Below, one piece after another: positions 34,321 to 47,134 of a stretch of 64,000 nt of DNA. The notes below the pieces were generated by a model. That model saw only the letters and a program-made list of their open reading frames with translations. It searched no databases and was not told the origin of the DNA. The DNA lies in assembly GCA_015698045.1 (NCBI GenBank), contig BLAL01000059.1, positions 377,001-441,000 of the forward strand. Direction: 5' to 3'. The DNA is from Rhizophagus clarus. Lineage: Eukaryota > Glomeromycota > Glomeromycetes > Glomerales > Glomeraceae. Positions within the stretch are counted from its first letter, which is position 1. Each line of letters opens with the position of its first letter. Both the position numbers and the translations under genes were made by a program.

Positions 34321-35554
34321 CACAAGATTGATAATGATGAATATCTACATTTTCAATAATGTAATAATTTTTTTTTTTTTCAAAATAATGCATGATATAT
34401 TTGTATAACTTTTAATTAACGAAATACTATTAATTTCGCCTCATTATAAAGAGATTTTTTAAATTATTTTATATAAAATTTTTGTATTATTATAACTAAA
34501 GCCAAATTCAGAGTTCCTGATTTCAACTATGTATAACGCTTCTAATAAATTAATTTCATTATCAATAAAATCTTATTCGTAAATCATGCATAGAGTTGAT
34601 GTTGGTTAGAAGAAAATAATAAATATGACGGATTATAAAATTTTGAAATTGATTCCGACAATATTTTCAATTTGGAGTTTTTTGATTTTCGAATTCACTA
34701 TACCGTCTAGCACTACCTATAGTATCCCCCTTTATGTATACCCCCAGATAAGGTACATCGAATATGTAACTAATGTTAGTAATAAATCTGTACAAGCTAA
34801 TTGTACCGATGTTTAGTCCATTTAATCAAACTAAATATTGTTGCAAAATAGATAATTGAATAAATTATTTTATTTTATGTTTCTTTTTACATGCTACTTT
34901 ATTACCTGATAATAAAGGCACCATATAATTTTTTTATTCATTTCCATGAATAACTCTCTGTTTCGTTCCATTTGTATATAAGGAAACTTCTGATAAAAAA
35001 ATATCACTTAACAACGATCACACAATCGCGCCAGCCATATTATTTTAATCATTTGGCTTTGGCAAATTATTATTGAATGATTGTGATGATAATATTGTTC
35101 ATGACATCATATTCATCATTATTACTTATATAATATCAAGCAATAATATCACTTTCAACTGTTTTATCATAACCAATTTTGACAAATTGTTAAATTTATA
35201 ATGTTTTGATACAATCAGACTAGCATTTAAAATATAGTAAAAAGTTCCAAATCATGAATTGAATAATTATTAAATTTAGGTTAATTATAATAATTTGAAT
35301 AGTTATTATCATTTCGAAAGAGATATAATTATAATAATGATGGCAAGAAATTATTCAAATGTCTAGAATGAAAATACAATCAACTGCGAAGCTAAAATCA
35401 TGAACCAGCAATTCCAGTAACTAGTTATCATTACAAGCTCTTAAAGGTGAAATGCTCCGAGCTTTTAAACAGGAAATTAATCTTTAAGAAATGAAATTCT
35501 TCAAATTGTTAAATGTAAGACAAGATTAAAATTATTAAAATTAACAATTACGTA
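34321..35554. other. Gene-poor stretch with shuffled Kelch fragments
   Basis: Minus-strand bases at about 35100-35195 match the start of Kelch exon 6 (NKTVESD...DIS region of copy B). Plus-strand bases at about 35330-35540 match the tail (NEN.INCE, then EMLRAFKQEI and KFFKLL-like remnants). Both are broken. An ORF at 34625-34816 has no relatives here and weak coding character. Confidence 0.55.
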
Positions 35555-35564
35555 TAGGGTTTTA

Positions 35565-35712
35565 GAATTCCTTAACGTACGCAGCGTGCGTACAATATTA
35601 TCGTACACACTGGCCAGAGTTAACGTTAATGTTATTACGTGCAAGTGCATAACTCCTAAACTCCGGCCAGCGCGTACATTAATAACGTACGCATGCTACG
35701 TACCTCTAGGTC
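35565..35712. mobile_element. MITE, 148 bp, with 10-bp target duplication
   Basis: TAGGGTTTTA occurs exactly on both sides (35555-35564 and 35713-35722). The inside holds inverted arms of about 43 bp built on GTACGCAGCGTGCGTAC and CTGGCC.GAG, about 80 percent paired. A 9-11-bp duplication is typical of the Mutator-like group. Confidence 0.75.
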
Positions 35713-35722
35713 TAGGGTTTTA

Positions 35723-36974
35723 TGCTTATCTTTATACGTTTATACAAATTTAATAAATAAATGATCTATTACTACATGTGATATTTTACGCCAACTCTCA
35801 GTATAGTATTGAAAAGTAATATATCTAATTTAAATAATTCATTGCTTAGCAGCAAGATATTATACAAACGTCCAAAATAAAAATATAAGTATATAACTAA
35901 ATTAACAAAGTTTCTAACTATTGCTACTACTACTGCTTCCGGTATTTATCTTAATTCTTATTTAATGCACTGTAGGATTTCCTTAGTTTGAATTCTCTAT
36001 CTTTATTGAAATGGAAAAACTGTCGGCAATTCATCATACGTTACTCCAGGATTTTTGCCGATTATTATAAGCTGGTTTAAATTTACTGAAGGAGCTGCTG
36101 ATAGCTTCAACTATTGTATTTCTAGCATTTCTTTTATTTCTATTATATGACTTCATTAAAAGAACTATAAAGCAACTAATAAAATAAAAATGAAACTGCT
36201 AACTATCCTTCCAAAGCTGATATATCGTTATTAGATTTACCACTATCATTAACTGACGAAGATAATATAGCTTCTAGGGTTTTCATTCATTGATGGTAGG
36301 ATTTTAGGTGGTGCAAAGTGGTTAGGAAGCTGTTGGAAGCTGCTTATTGTACTTTTTTTTTAAGAAAAAACGTTCTATTATTATATTAAAAAGACAATAT
36401 TTGAGGATACTTTTGCATAATTCAGAATGAAAATAACTAGAAAGATTCAGAGTTACGGAAGAAATAAAATATGCCTATTTTAATAGGAATAGTAAATTTC
36501 ATAGGGACTATATACAGTATATATATATAACTTTATTAGTGCATTGACCACCCCAATTGCTTGTGGATTTAAAAATATGACATAAAATCCTGTTAAATCA
36601 AAAGTCAAGCCAAATCCATAATTCTGTCAGAATTAATTTTTACCTATTATTCTAATACAGGTCCATCCATTTTTCTATGTAAATTCGAGATATAAAGCGT
36701 GATGATATTTTGTTAAAGTTGTTGTACAATAAATATTATTTAAAAAAAAAATTTGTTTCATTAATTTATGTCTTACATCAGAAAGTTTTTAGGTATGTAA
36801 TTCAGAAATATGTGGAACTCCATATATCCTACGTGGATCCACAACGAATTTCGTGGATTTATACCGAAAATACTACGTGTCTCATCACAGGATATTCGGA
36901 ACTATTTAGATTTCAACAGCATTTGATGCGTCTGTTACTAATTTGCTTCTTTCCATAATTATAATTATTAATAT
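35723..36974. other. Gene-poor stretch with possible membrane-protein remnant
   Basis: At about 36077-36190 a 37-codon plus-strand frame encodes a hydrophobic helix followed by basic residues (LLIASTIVFLAFLLFLLYDF), bracketed by stops; it may be a remnant of another stalk/membrane protein. Nothing else is supported. Confidence 0.35.
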
Positions 36975-37190
36975 TGAAGCTAAGTTATTGCCTCATTGTT
37001 GGTTATAATTTCATTTTGGAACATTTGCATAATTTCTTGCCCAATCATTAGCTGGAATTATTTTTGGTTCATGATTGGTTGTATTTTCATTTTCAGGAGT
37101 TAAAATAATTTCTTGGTTATGATATTTATTCTCATTAAATACTGGAGGTGGAATCATTATTGGTTCGTGATTGACATTTCCAGTCACAGT
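36975..37190 (-). pseudogene. Kelch tail remnant in inverted orientation
   Basis: On the minus strand the Kelch tail repeat is readable in pieces: NHEPIMIPPPVFNEN, NQEIILTPENENTTNHEP, IIPAND and an MQMFQNEI stretch. Farther along the same strand, 37670-37505 matches the flank upstream of Kelch copy C (30935-31085). Together this is a reversed copy of a Kelch locus that lost nearly the whole gene body. Confidence 0.7.
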
Positions 37191-37927
37191 AAATACTTTA
37201 AAAATAGATAAATTATTTGAATATATTTATTATACACTGTAAAAATTAATTTTCAAATGTAATTATGAACCATTATTTTAACACAATAAAAAATTTTAAA
37301 TACTACTTTTTGCCGGATGCCTAACCATCATGCATCAGTATCTATTTTTTTTTGGCTATTCTTTAAATGCACACCTCCTCAAGTGCGTGTGCATAACCGG
37401 CCTCGTGGTGCGTGCACTTATGCACTCACTCGACTAGATCTATGTAACTACTATCCGTTATATTCCTAATCAAATGTCTTCCAAAAAGGGGTCTACCTTC
37501 TTTAAAGTACTGTATAATCGAGTTTCGAAAATATTTATTATTGCTAATTGAACACAGTAATTACACAGTGAAATCGATCAAAAGTAAAAAAACTATTGAG
37601 AATTGACTAGCCACAAAATTTTATCTTGGTTTTAATAAAGTTCTATTTGTTTCTATGAAAATAATCGGTATATATATTATTATTTTCATATTCTAAAACA
37701 CTGGTGTAGTACAGGAGTTCAATAACATCATACCTGATCACATGAAATAAATTACTATCAGTATTATAATGTAACGTTCTAGTATTGTTCTAGTCTATAA
37801 CAATAAATAATTCATTCATTTATATGTCCCGTGAATTTTTTTTTATCTTAAATGCCTTTAACAAAGAATTAAAAACCTTTAAAAGCTTGTAATGATAATT
37901 AGTTACTGGAATTGCTGGTTTATAATT
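37191..37927. other. Reversed Kelch-locus flank, no gene
   Basis: Contains the inverted copy of 30935-31085 (at 37505-37670) and, at 37885-37921, an inverted copy of the tail fragment seen at 35401-35445. No gene is supported. Confidence 0.5.
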
Positions 37928-38076
37928 GTCCGAAGCGAAGCGAAGGACTATATATGTTTATGAACCTTAATGACATAGGCGAAGTCCGGTTGTCCGCACA
38001 CATTACGTCATTAAAATTTTATACTACGTTTATATAAACAGATAAGAATAGAATTTGTGATGCATTCGCTTCGGAC
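37928..38076. mobile_element. MITE, about 149 bp
   Basis: GTCCGAAGCGAA at 37928-37939 and its exact inverted copy at 38065-38076. TTATAA lies close to both ends and may be the duplication. The MITE lies between two scrambled Kelch tail fragments. Confidence 0.65.
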
Positions 38077-38234
38077 TTATAACGGTTTCCGTTTCCTAGA
38101 TATAATGATGACGACAAGAAATTATTAATGAAAATACAATCAACTGCAAAGCTAAAATCATGTCTCTTTCGAAATGATAATAACTAACTTGGTTCACTAT
38201 TGCATCATCATGATATATAGATACATTAAATATA

Positions 38235-38384
38235 AAGTCGTCCTCCTTTATAGTCACACCCCTTGGGACCGAAAAAAAATGGGTGTGATTATAAAAAAAT
38301 CCATATGGCGTGCTTATAAAAAGGGATTTTATATGATGTGATTATACAGATTATACAGGAGGTGACTATAAGGGGGGTCAACTG
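38235..38384. mobile_element. Tc1/pogo-like MITE, about 150 bp
   Basis: The right end, read inward, is CAGTTGACCCCCCTTATAGT and the left end AAGTCGTCCTCCTTTATAGT; both are followed by CAC and flanked by TA. Inside, direct repeats of a TGATTATA.A word are frequent. The ends are diverged, so the boundary is approximate. Confidence 0.55.
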
Positions 38385-38683
38385 TATATATATATAATAC
38401 GATTAATTTATATAGATATATCAAATTTCTTATCTTCGCATCATCGCGGAACCTTTTTAAGAATTTCTAAAAGTAGCTACGCAATGACAATTTTTTTTTT
38501 TTTACCTTAGTACTAATATTTCCTTTTTCTGGGTGAACGATTTAGATTTACATGAAAAATGGACCAAAAAATTGATAGAAGACGTTGTAACACCATTTAT
38601 GTACGGAAATTTTAGTTTTCAATAGACAAAGTGGAAAAAATATATGTATATTTATTCAACAATTTTTTTTTTTTTATGTAGAA

Positions 38684-39833
38684 CTCAGGAAACCATAATT
38701 CCGTACGGGACTGCGGGTATTATGGTGGAGACACCTTTTTGCCGCCCAGTTCCAATAGTGACAATATGGGATGCGATGTGTTTGTTGTGGACTCGCTATA
38801 TCATGAAGATAGGTTTCGGGGTGATGAATTATCAAGAAAAGAAACAATACCTCTCCAGAATGGAAGACATACTTGCAGACAAAATCAGGATGGCGACGAA
38901 CAGGACAAACCATCCCTCAACTGTAAATTTGACGAACTCAGAGAGAAGAAAGGAGATTCAGCGATTTACGTTCGGAACTTCAGTCCGGAACGGTATTCGA
39001 ATAAAAGAAGCAAAGATCAAAAACAACGAGTTAATAGCAATGAGAAGAATGGATGCGGTACCAGCGTTCCGATGGTACCGTCGGAATGTTCAGAAAGAAT
39101 CCGCGGCATGTCCTTATCCTTGGGCGAACTGCGCAGAGTGGATACCCTGGAAGGCATTGTGTGGGTCAAGAAGAAGCCGGAAACCCCATGCCATTTTGTA
39201 CTCCCGTACAATCAACATACAACAAAGAAAAATAATATCAGTACCTCCGTGTGCCAAGTGTCAGCGAATAAGGAATCTGATGAAATATTTGGGTATCGCT
39301 TTAGTCATGCAATGGTAGTTGATACAATCGTAGAATCCAGACGTTTCTCTATTGCAACGTCACTTGGTTTTGAGATCGAAAAGAAAGGTCAAGATGATTT
39401 TATCGGTTATATAAAAGAAGATCTTGTCGGTTATATTGAGGAAGTTAGAGAGTATGGCTTTGAACATATAATTGTTATTGGGGGATTTTATTTAGGGATA
39501 GTTTTTATGGATTGGACTGTATGTCCGATGTGTTATGGTTTCATGGTGATTACTTAAAAATAATGAACAGAGTGTTAAAATGTCTCGATCGGGTAGGGTG
39601 GATCATAGAACCAGATGGAAATATTGTTGAAGTTGAAGATTGTATGTTAAAATTTTTGCTTTCTTTTTTTTGCCCTAATTTTTTATAACTTTTTACTTTC
39701 TCCAGATTCAAACTTACACTATACCTTCCCTATTACGAAGAAAAATAAGAAACAAAGGTCAAAAAAGAAGAGGAATAAGCAGGATTTATACGCTGCTTTT
39801 GATTTATATTTTGTTGTATGGTGAGTAACGATA
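38684..39833 (+). pseudogene. Deaminase-like zinc-motif gene, frameshifted
   Basis: After an acceptor-like TTATGTAG, two overlapping frames share the coding signal. Frame 1 (to 39318) contains NYQEKKQYLSRMEDILADKI, CPYPWANCAEWIPW (CAE at 39130-39138) and VPPCAKCQRI (P-C-x2-C at 39247-39261). C-A-E followed by P-C-x2-C is the zinc signature of a branch of the deaminase fold, with Cys in place of the usual His. Frame 2 then takes over: FGYRFSHAM, IKEDLVGYIEEVREYGFEHI, and a further shift near 39510 leads to MSDVLWFHGDYLKIMNRVL. A clean GTATGT...CAG intron (39644-39706) joins to a basic last exon (TKKNKKQRSKKKRN) ending TGG-TGA at 39831-39833. At least two frameshifts make it likely inactive. 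A related copy lies at 50885-51240. Confidence 0.5.
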
Positions 39834-40887
39834 CATATTGACAATTTGCTGGAGATAATGATTACTAATTAATTTGTTCTGGACCACATAGCTAAAAAAA
39901 ATTTATAAAAATATTCAATTTTTCTTAATTACTGTATCTGGAAGGACATATTTCACATAGTTTAGTTTCTTCACTGCTATCAATAAACGTGTAAAAAAAA
40001 ATAAACATACATTCTTTATTATTGCTACAATCATGCGATGCAATAAAAATTTTCGGATTTAGTTTTAAATTGTGAATTGTTTCTGAAACAGTTAAAAGTA
40101 TGGTCAAATCGATCCTAAAATGTAAATCTATCACAATAAATTATACAATTTTGATTCAATTGCTCTTTATTACAGTTGAAATGATAAAATTATAATAAAT
40201 ATTCACGAATATTTGCAAATCATCCGTGCGAATTGATCCACGGATTGCTCATTATTCCGTTAATTATCCGTGAATATCCGCCACTGATAATTCATATCCG
40301 CAAAGTAGATGTGGCTTTTAACCGTAGTTAATTATGTTACTTATAACAAGTTAATGGTTAATTAACGGTTAGGCCGTATACTTTGTTTAACATACCCCCC
40401 CCCCCTTTTCAATTTTTGGAACATTTTTTCAACACAATTTAGACTGGAATTAAAAGAAATTTCCTAATTAGACCATAATTTTTTAAGTGTTTAATGAATA
40501 TTTAATTTGGGCCAAAATTAATAATAATTCCGGCCATGTTTTCTGTTGTTAAATTACGCCCCCCCAAAAAATCTTGACCTAAACAGAAAATTGGCTTGGT
40601 GCGGCCTTACTTTAAATTTACCAATAAAAATGCAGTATTTAGATCATGTGACCACGATTACAATGTTGTAAAATTTCGATTTTTATGATTATATTTAAAT
40701 TAAATGTAAAAGAATAATTAAAATTAAAACTTATTATACATATTTTAATAAATCGAATAAATTTATTATTTTATTTTATTATTTTATAGGTTAATAAATT
40801 TAAATTAGCTAGAGATTTATAAAAAATTAACATCAGGTTAATTATAGATTAATTTCTCATCCCTAAGAGGCTAAGACTACCCCAGCG
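39834..40887. other. Gene-free stretch
   Basis: No coding region is supported. There is a run of 11 C near 40396, and CCGTGAATAT/ATATTCACGAATAT words at 40198-40290 suggest a small decayed repeat. Confidence 0.45.
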
Positions 40888-41590
40888 TTAACAGGGTCCC
40901 AGAAAAAATTCTGATACAATAAAGCCATGTTTTTCAAGACTATCTAGGCTATTATCGTTATTAACACTTTTTGTGATAAATTTCGATCTATATAACGAAA
41001 AATTTTCCCTCTTATTAAATTCATTAGCTATTTCTTCTTTCCGTTCTTCTTTCGATAATCTTGACGAGCAGGAAGCATTTACCCGATTAAAATCTGCTGT
41101 TTCATCAAACCTACGGCGTTCTTTATCATCTTCATAATCTCTTTTGACAGATTCTTCCCATTCTTTTCGTGTTATATCAAACGCTTCAAGTTCTTCATCT
41201 ATGATATCTAACATTTCTTCTTTAGATCAGTATACGCTTTGGCAGGATATTATCTGAAATTTCTTTCTTATCCACTCTTAATGGAAGTGCTTCTATCTTC
41301 TTAATCTTATTATTTGAAAACAGGCTTTTTGATTTCTTGATCAGCTTTGAATTTCTTGAACTTTATTCCTTCTTTTATGATCCATTTAATTCCTTTAGCT
41401 TCATCTGATGCTTCGGCCGAATCAGCTATGCCTTGACTCGCAAAACCCGTTTGAATATAAGTTTTGTATTTTGAAAGTATGAAATAATCATTGCTGCCTT
41501 GTCCAGTGTTTTTGTATTCTTGAAATAGTTGAAACTTATTCTTTGCTATAATTTCCTTCAGGGGAAGCGGAGATAAGTGTTAGTAAGTAG
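40888..41590 (-). pseudogene. Uncharacterised charged protein gene, broken
   Basis: The minus strand reads in the 5' part KFQLFQEYKNTGQGSNDYF, SKYKTYIQTGFASQGIADS, IKWIIKEGIKFKKFKADQ, then stops and frame changes near 41300, then MLDIIDEELEAFDITRKEW to the end at 40888 (108 codons). The amino-acid pattern looks like real coding sequence, acidic and basic with few hydrophobic stretches. I do not recognise the family. Confidence 0.4.
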
Positions 41591-42018
41591 TTATTTTTTT
41601 AATTATAGTTCCATGCCAAAAATTTAACGTTAAGGCCCTATCTATCAAATCAAGGAGTCTTTATATACAGTACTTCATAAAAAAAAAATTCGTTTACAAA
41701 TTACGCGTATGATGGAATTATGTCATTAAGCAATATAAATAAATTTGATACTAATAAGAAAACTTATATATTAAATTAGCTAATTTTTTTTTAGTCATAT
41801 AAAAAAAATAAAAAACCTATATAATTAAAAATTTTGTGATATTTAGATTAATTTACATAAGATAATTACAACTTGCAGAATGTATAAAATGTGTTTCATA
41901 GAATTGTATTATTTTTAGTTGAAGTAATTTTAATAAATCTATATTTCAATTTTACGTTATGTAATGATTATATTCAACTAACATAAATATCTAAAAAAAT
42001 ATATATATATTAATTTTA
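41591..42018. other. Gene-free AT-rich stretch
   Basis: Nothing is supported. Confidence 0.4.
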
Positions 42019-42026
42019 GTCTTACT

Positions 42027-42240
42027 CGGTGTAAAATAAATTGCGCAATGTGCAACAAAAAATTATACGCAATTTGCGCAAAAATATATCCAATTTGCGC
42101 TCAAATATGCTTTTACACAATGTTACATCTAAAATAAAAAATTGTAAGTTGCGCGATGCGCAGATTAATATCATATCTGATTTGCGGAAATCAAAAATAG
42201 TTTGCACTCCGCAAATTCCGCAAATAGATTTTATACACCG
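42027..42240. mobile_element. MITE copy 1 (214 bp), GCGCAA-rich
   Basis: Inverted ends CGGTGTA.AAAT, with GTCTTACT (42019-42026) and GTCGTACT (42241-42248) as a seven-of-eight target duplication. Inside are many GCGCAA/TTGCGC and TGCGCGATGCGCA words. A second copy at 47135-47361 is in the same orientation. Confidence 0.82.
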
Positions 42241-42248
42241 GTCGTACT

Positions 42249-43043
42249 TAAACATTAGACCTAGCAAATACAGAACTTCATTTAATATAGAACAATATTA
42301 ATAAATTTATTTCCGAATTAGGGTATTATAAAAGATTATCAATTACGGAAAGTCCAAAATAAGCCCATTTAATGTGCGCCCAATTTGACATTATTTTGAT
42401 TAAATTGATAATCTTTTTTTTCTTTGTCGACAGACATTTTTGTCATCATTGTCATTCTGCAATATTTTGCCAAGCGAAAAATTTCTTTAAATTTAGTAAT
42501 ACTAAATGAATTCAGAAAGCCGAAAAGCCGAAGTTTTCTGGTTGTAAGATAAACGTTCGATTTTATCACAAAATAATGACCTTTATGAATAATATAATTA
42601 TCAATGAGAACCCTTTAGACGAATAATCAATCTTTCACGTGATCAGGTATGATGCAGTGCTCCGGACAATAAACTTAGAAAATATATATTTAAATTTAAT
42701 AAATAATTTTTAAATCAATTCGTATAACCGACATTTTCATATATATTCTTTATCGAAACGCAAAATATCACGCAAAATATCTTCTTACATAACATATTCT
42801 TTTAGTTATTGATAATCGTAATATTCCACTTCAATTATAAATTATTAATATACCGAAAAGCCTAAATAATACATTCCTTTAGAGATATTTGAAATATTTA
42901 GCAAAGAATATGCAGAAGTTTCTTTGTGATAGTTATGTTGTGATAAGATTGAAATTTGTGAAACGAATGGTTTCTTATATAAATAATTGACGTGTCGCCT
43001 TTGAATGGGAAAATTTTTTTAAAAATTCTTATATATAAAAAAA
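42249..43043. other. Upstream region of the WD40-like/channel gene
   Basis: No gene is supported. A TATATATAAAA stretch lies just before the ATG (43031-43041), too close for a standard TATA box but possibly 5' leader. The ORF at 42369-42569 shows no coding character. Confidence 0.45.
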
Positions 43044-46000
43044 ATGTCCGAACATTCATCAATCGATATCGGCCCCGATACAAATGAAGAATATTATGTT
43101 GCCATTAGTCCAAATGGTTCGATAGTAGCAACGTTTAATCAAAGTAAGCTATAATATTATGCTGTTTGTTTCTTTACAAAAAATATAATAATAATTCTCC
43201 TAAACTTGTGTATCAGATGATTCTTTCATATCAATTAGAAAAATAGAAACAAATGACGAGGCAAGAAAAATACCGATACAATTTGATAAACCGACTAATA
43301 TTCTTGGATGGTCATTAGCAGTTTCGGACGTAATTAATGATATCTGCTTGGTTGCAATTTCTTGTGTAACTGACAAAGACATGAATCCAAAAGAAATTGA
43401 GAAAGATGTTTTTCGACGAAAATTTCGAAATTTTATTTCTATAAGAAGACTATTATTATGGGTTTATCGATACTTTTCAGTCATGTTATTTATTTTATAT
43501 GCTGCTTTCGCTTCTTCTAGTATAAGCATCTTAAGTTACGCATATTATATTATCATTGCCATTGTTATTTTTTACCTTTACGAGAAATTTGTTAACACTC
43601 GTAATCCATTAAAAGGGGATAATAAGATATTCAAATTGTCCTGTTCTTCTAGTGACGGAATAATAAACCTTTTTAAAATTTCATTTAATGATGACAGAGA
43701 TAATGACAATTATATAATACATAGTATTGGTGGGGTTGTTACCTTTTTAAAAAATTTTAAAAATTCTTCGAACAATAATGCAACGATTATCTGCATGAAT
43801 AGTGTAAAAATAAAAAAATTTAATATTAAATTGGACAAAAATATTACAGCAGTATCGAAAGAAAGTACCTATTTATTACCTGAAAATTTATTTGAAAAAT
43901 TAGAAAGTTTTAAAGATTCAAAATGCAAATGGAATTACCTTTTGAAATCTAATTTTCAGAAATATTTAATGGTTGATACGAGCAAAAATGATTACGTACA
44001 AAGCATTGAAATATATGATATAAATAATTTAAAATTAGTAAATGTTTTTCATAGAAATCTTGGCGAGGACTTTTTAATTTCAGATGATAATGAACCTGGA
44101 ATTTTTGCAATATCAACTGATTCAAGATTATTTGCTTATTCTCATAAGGATAATATTATTACACTTTATTTAATGGAAAGTGGTCTTGAAGTTGTTTCAA
44201 AAAAATTTGATAATATTTATAAAATTAGACTTTTAAAATTTATCGAAAAAGATAAAAGTTTATTTATTATTGAAGAAGACAAAAAAAATGATTGGAAATT
44301 TCATATTTGGCTTATATCTGGATGTTTAAATGATATTCAAGAATGTTTATTAGATATATTAGATAGCAATGATTCTATCCTGTCAAAATATAATGGGCAG
44401 CATTATAATATATCAAAAGTGAATGAAAAAGTAGTATTTTATAATAAAAATCAAAATCAACGGTCTGAACACGAGATAACTATAAAAAGAGTAACCTTCG
44501 GAAAAAATGACTGCATGGCAGACGCGCATGAATATGAATCAAGTGGTTTAGAACCATGGAATAATAATGCAAGGACTCTTCGTGGTAAATTTCTTAATGA
44601 TGATGACAAAAAATTTCTTCTTATAATTGGTCAAAATAGTATTCAATTATGGAAATCTAAATCCGAGAATTTTGTAGATTATAACGATTTTAAAAATTTT
44701 GAAAATTCGAATCTTGTTTATATTTTAATAAATGATAAAATCAAACAAACTGGATTTCAAATTGAGGATGATATGGTCACAGTTATAATTCATGCATGTA
44801 AATCGCTTGTTCACCTATATAACAATAATAACATTAATAATAAAAAATGTCAGAAGTTTATCAGTGGAATCACTAATATTATTAAGGACTTCATTAAAAG
44901 ATATCCAGATAATTGGAAACTTATGGAGGTTCAATATCCATTAATGGCATATTTAATTTATTCACGTTCATTTTCTTTAATCAAATATATTCTGTTTGAC
45001 GCTAATAGCCAAATTACTGGAAAATTACATAAACCTCGAGAAAATTATTTTTCTCCATATTATAAGGAATTGAAAAATGAAAATTCGGACCCGGCCAATG
45101 ATCTGGAAAATTCGGATCCGGACAATGATTTGGAATCGAAAGCTGCAAATGATTTAGAACTAGCTTTAAATTTTTGTCAAAGTTAGCATTAATTTCATTA
45201 TTTTTACGGCTTTCATTAATTAACATATTTTAACAAATAATTTCTTTGTTAATAGAACGAAATGCTGTTATGTTAGGATATTTATTAGAATATTATTCTG
45301 AAAATTCAATGACTCATATTGGTTGGATGATTAATGTTACAAAAATACTTCCATACTTATCAGGAATATCTGATCATGATTATTATGGTATAAACAGTAT
45401 AATACAATTCTTCTTATTATTAATTATTCTTTTCATTAACGTAATTATTATTATAGGTAATTATATGGATTTATTACTTTATAAACCTTGTTTCGGAGAA
45501 ATGAAGTATAACTTTCCAATTAAAAGATTTAAAATGGTATCAGCCAGTCAGAATACATTAAAAGTTTATGTTCCTCTTACTAATCTTTTATCGGCAAATT
45601 CTTCTCCTTCTTTATATAAAAAAATAAGGTATAAAATATTCAATCTAACTCTTATCTTAAAATTTTTTATTGATACAGTTTTTATATTATAGAAAGGATA
45701 TGGAGCCTGATGTTTGTATGGTTCCACTTATAAACTTTACAACTTATAATAATTTAAAAACTAAAAATAAATCCAAAAAGATATATACATATTTTTTGTA
45801 TTTTTGGGGATTATTATTGCCACCCTTTTACAAGGAATTAAAAGATAAAAAGTTTGATCTATTTTTACAATTTAAAAAAAATGAAACAATATTTTTAATT
45901 CCAGCTATAGAAGCAGCTATAAATTCGAGATGGTACCAAGCAATGGCATATTGGATGAAACCTTTAAGTTTATATGCTATTTTTTTAATTATATATTCTA

Positions 46001-47126
46001 TTTTACATGATTTAACCCCTATTACTGATACGTTTCAAAATATTGGAATTGCGATGTTTTATTATATCGGAGCATATTTATTAATAATAGAAATTATGCA
46101 AATAAGAAAGTATAAAATCAAAAAATATTTAAAGGACATATTCAACATATTTGATCTAATCAGTATTATTTTTGGAGTAATTGCTTTTTCTTTCATGTAT
46201 TTTACTGAACTCAATAATATTTTACTAATGTCTCTTATATATTCAATAACAATATTAATACTTTGGATTGAAATGGTATGTTTAATGACTTTTGAAACTT
46301 CAATTTTTAAATAATTTTATATTAATTTATCATCATTACTTTTTAAAGCTCTTATGGTTTCGATTATTTTCATTAACAGCCATATATATATTTATTTTTG
46401 GAAATATTTTAAAAATGGTTATACCATTTTTTGTATTTATGACTATTGTAATAGTTGGATTTGCGAATGCAATGTAATTTTGCTTTTTTATTTTTATAAT
46501 TTTATTGAGTATATATATTAACTTTATTTATATTTTTAAACAGGCATTATCTTGATAATTTACGTCATATAGTTCCATCAGGACATCATCAGGATAATCC
46601 TTTTGATAACATATGGAATTCTATATTTTCCATGTACTATTTGAGTACAAATAATCTGAATGATTATAGTGATGATTGGGTTTTTAAGTCATATACTCTT
46701 GTTGCCAATATTTTTTTAGTTTTTGTTTTAACAAACATGATTATTGCAGTAATGAAGTAAGTTATATATTATGGTGTATTTGTTTATTAATGTTTATTTA
46801 ACCTTGAAATTTTTAAATAAATTGTTAGTGACGGGTTTAAAAAAGCTAAAAATGATGGTAATATTGGTCTTTTGAAGTATAGAACAGAACTTATTGATGA
46901 TTTTGAAAAACTTGATATTCCCTTTAATAATCCCTCACAAGATTCTCCATATATTTGTTATCTCCAAGACCCTAAATTGATGAAAAATTGGATGGAAAAA
47001 TCTAAAGAACTTAGAGAAAAAAAATTGTATTCATGGTTTAGGGAGAATGTTGATAAAGAAAATATAACTTATGATGGAGTTGACATTACATCTTGGTATG
47101 AGCTTATTTCAAGTAATGAAAACTAA
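43044..47126 (+). CDS. WD40-like and ion-transport-domain protein, TRP-like channel (1195 aa, eight exons)
   Basis: Exons: 43044-43143, 43217-45181, 45256-45387, 45457-45628, 45693-46275, 46349-46473, 46544-46756, 46829-47126. All introns are GT-AG, 63-75 nt, and phases join without a stop. The N-terminal 650 residues have propeller-like repeats (YYVAISPNGSIVATFN, LFAYSHKDNIITLYLMESG, FLLIIGQNSIQLWKS). Unusually, two strong membrane helices sit inside this part at about residues 112-155. Residues about 870-1095 form a six-helix ion-transport domain: several helices, a pore loop after NPFDNIWNSIFSMYYLS and a last helix VLTNMIIAVM followed by NDGFKKAKNDG. The C-terminus is charged. Known relatives in this fungal group are cation-channel-like; selectivity is not readable here. 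Confidence 0.9.
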
Positions 47127-47134
47127 ACTCCGAC

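Noticed and set aside
34625..34816. 63-codon ORF with a hydrophobic start
   Set aside because: No relatives in the window and no domain; could be chance in AT-rich DNA.
42041..42301. ORFs in both directions over the MITE at 42027
   Set aside because: They fall within the inverted-repeat element and recur with frame changes in the second copy.
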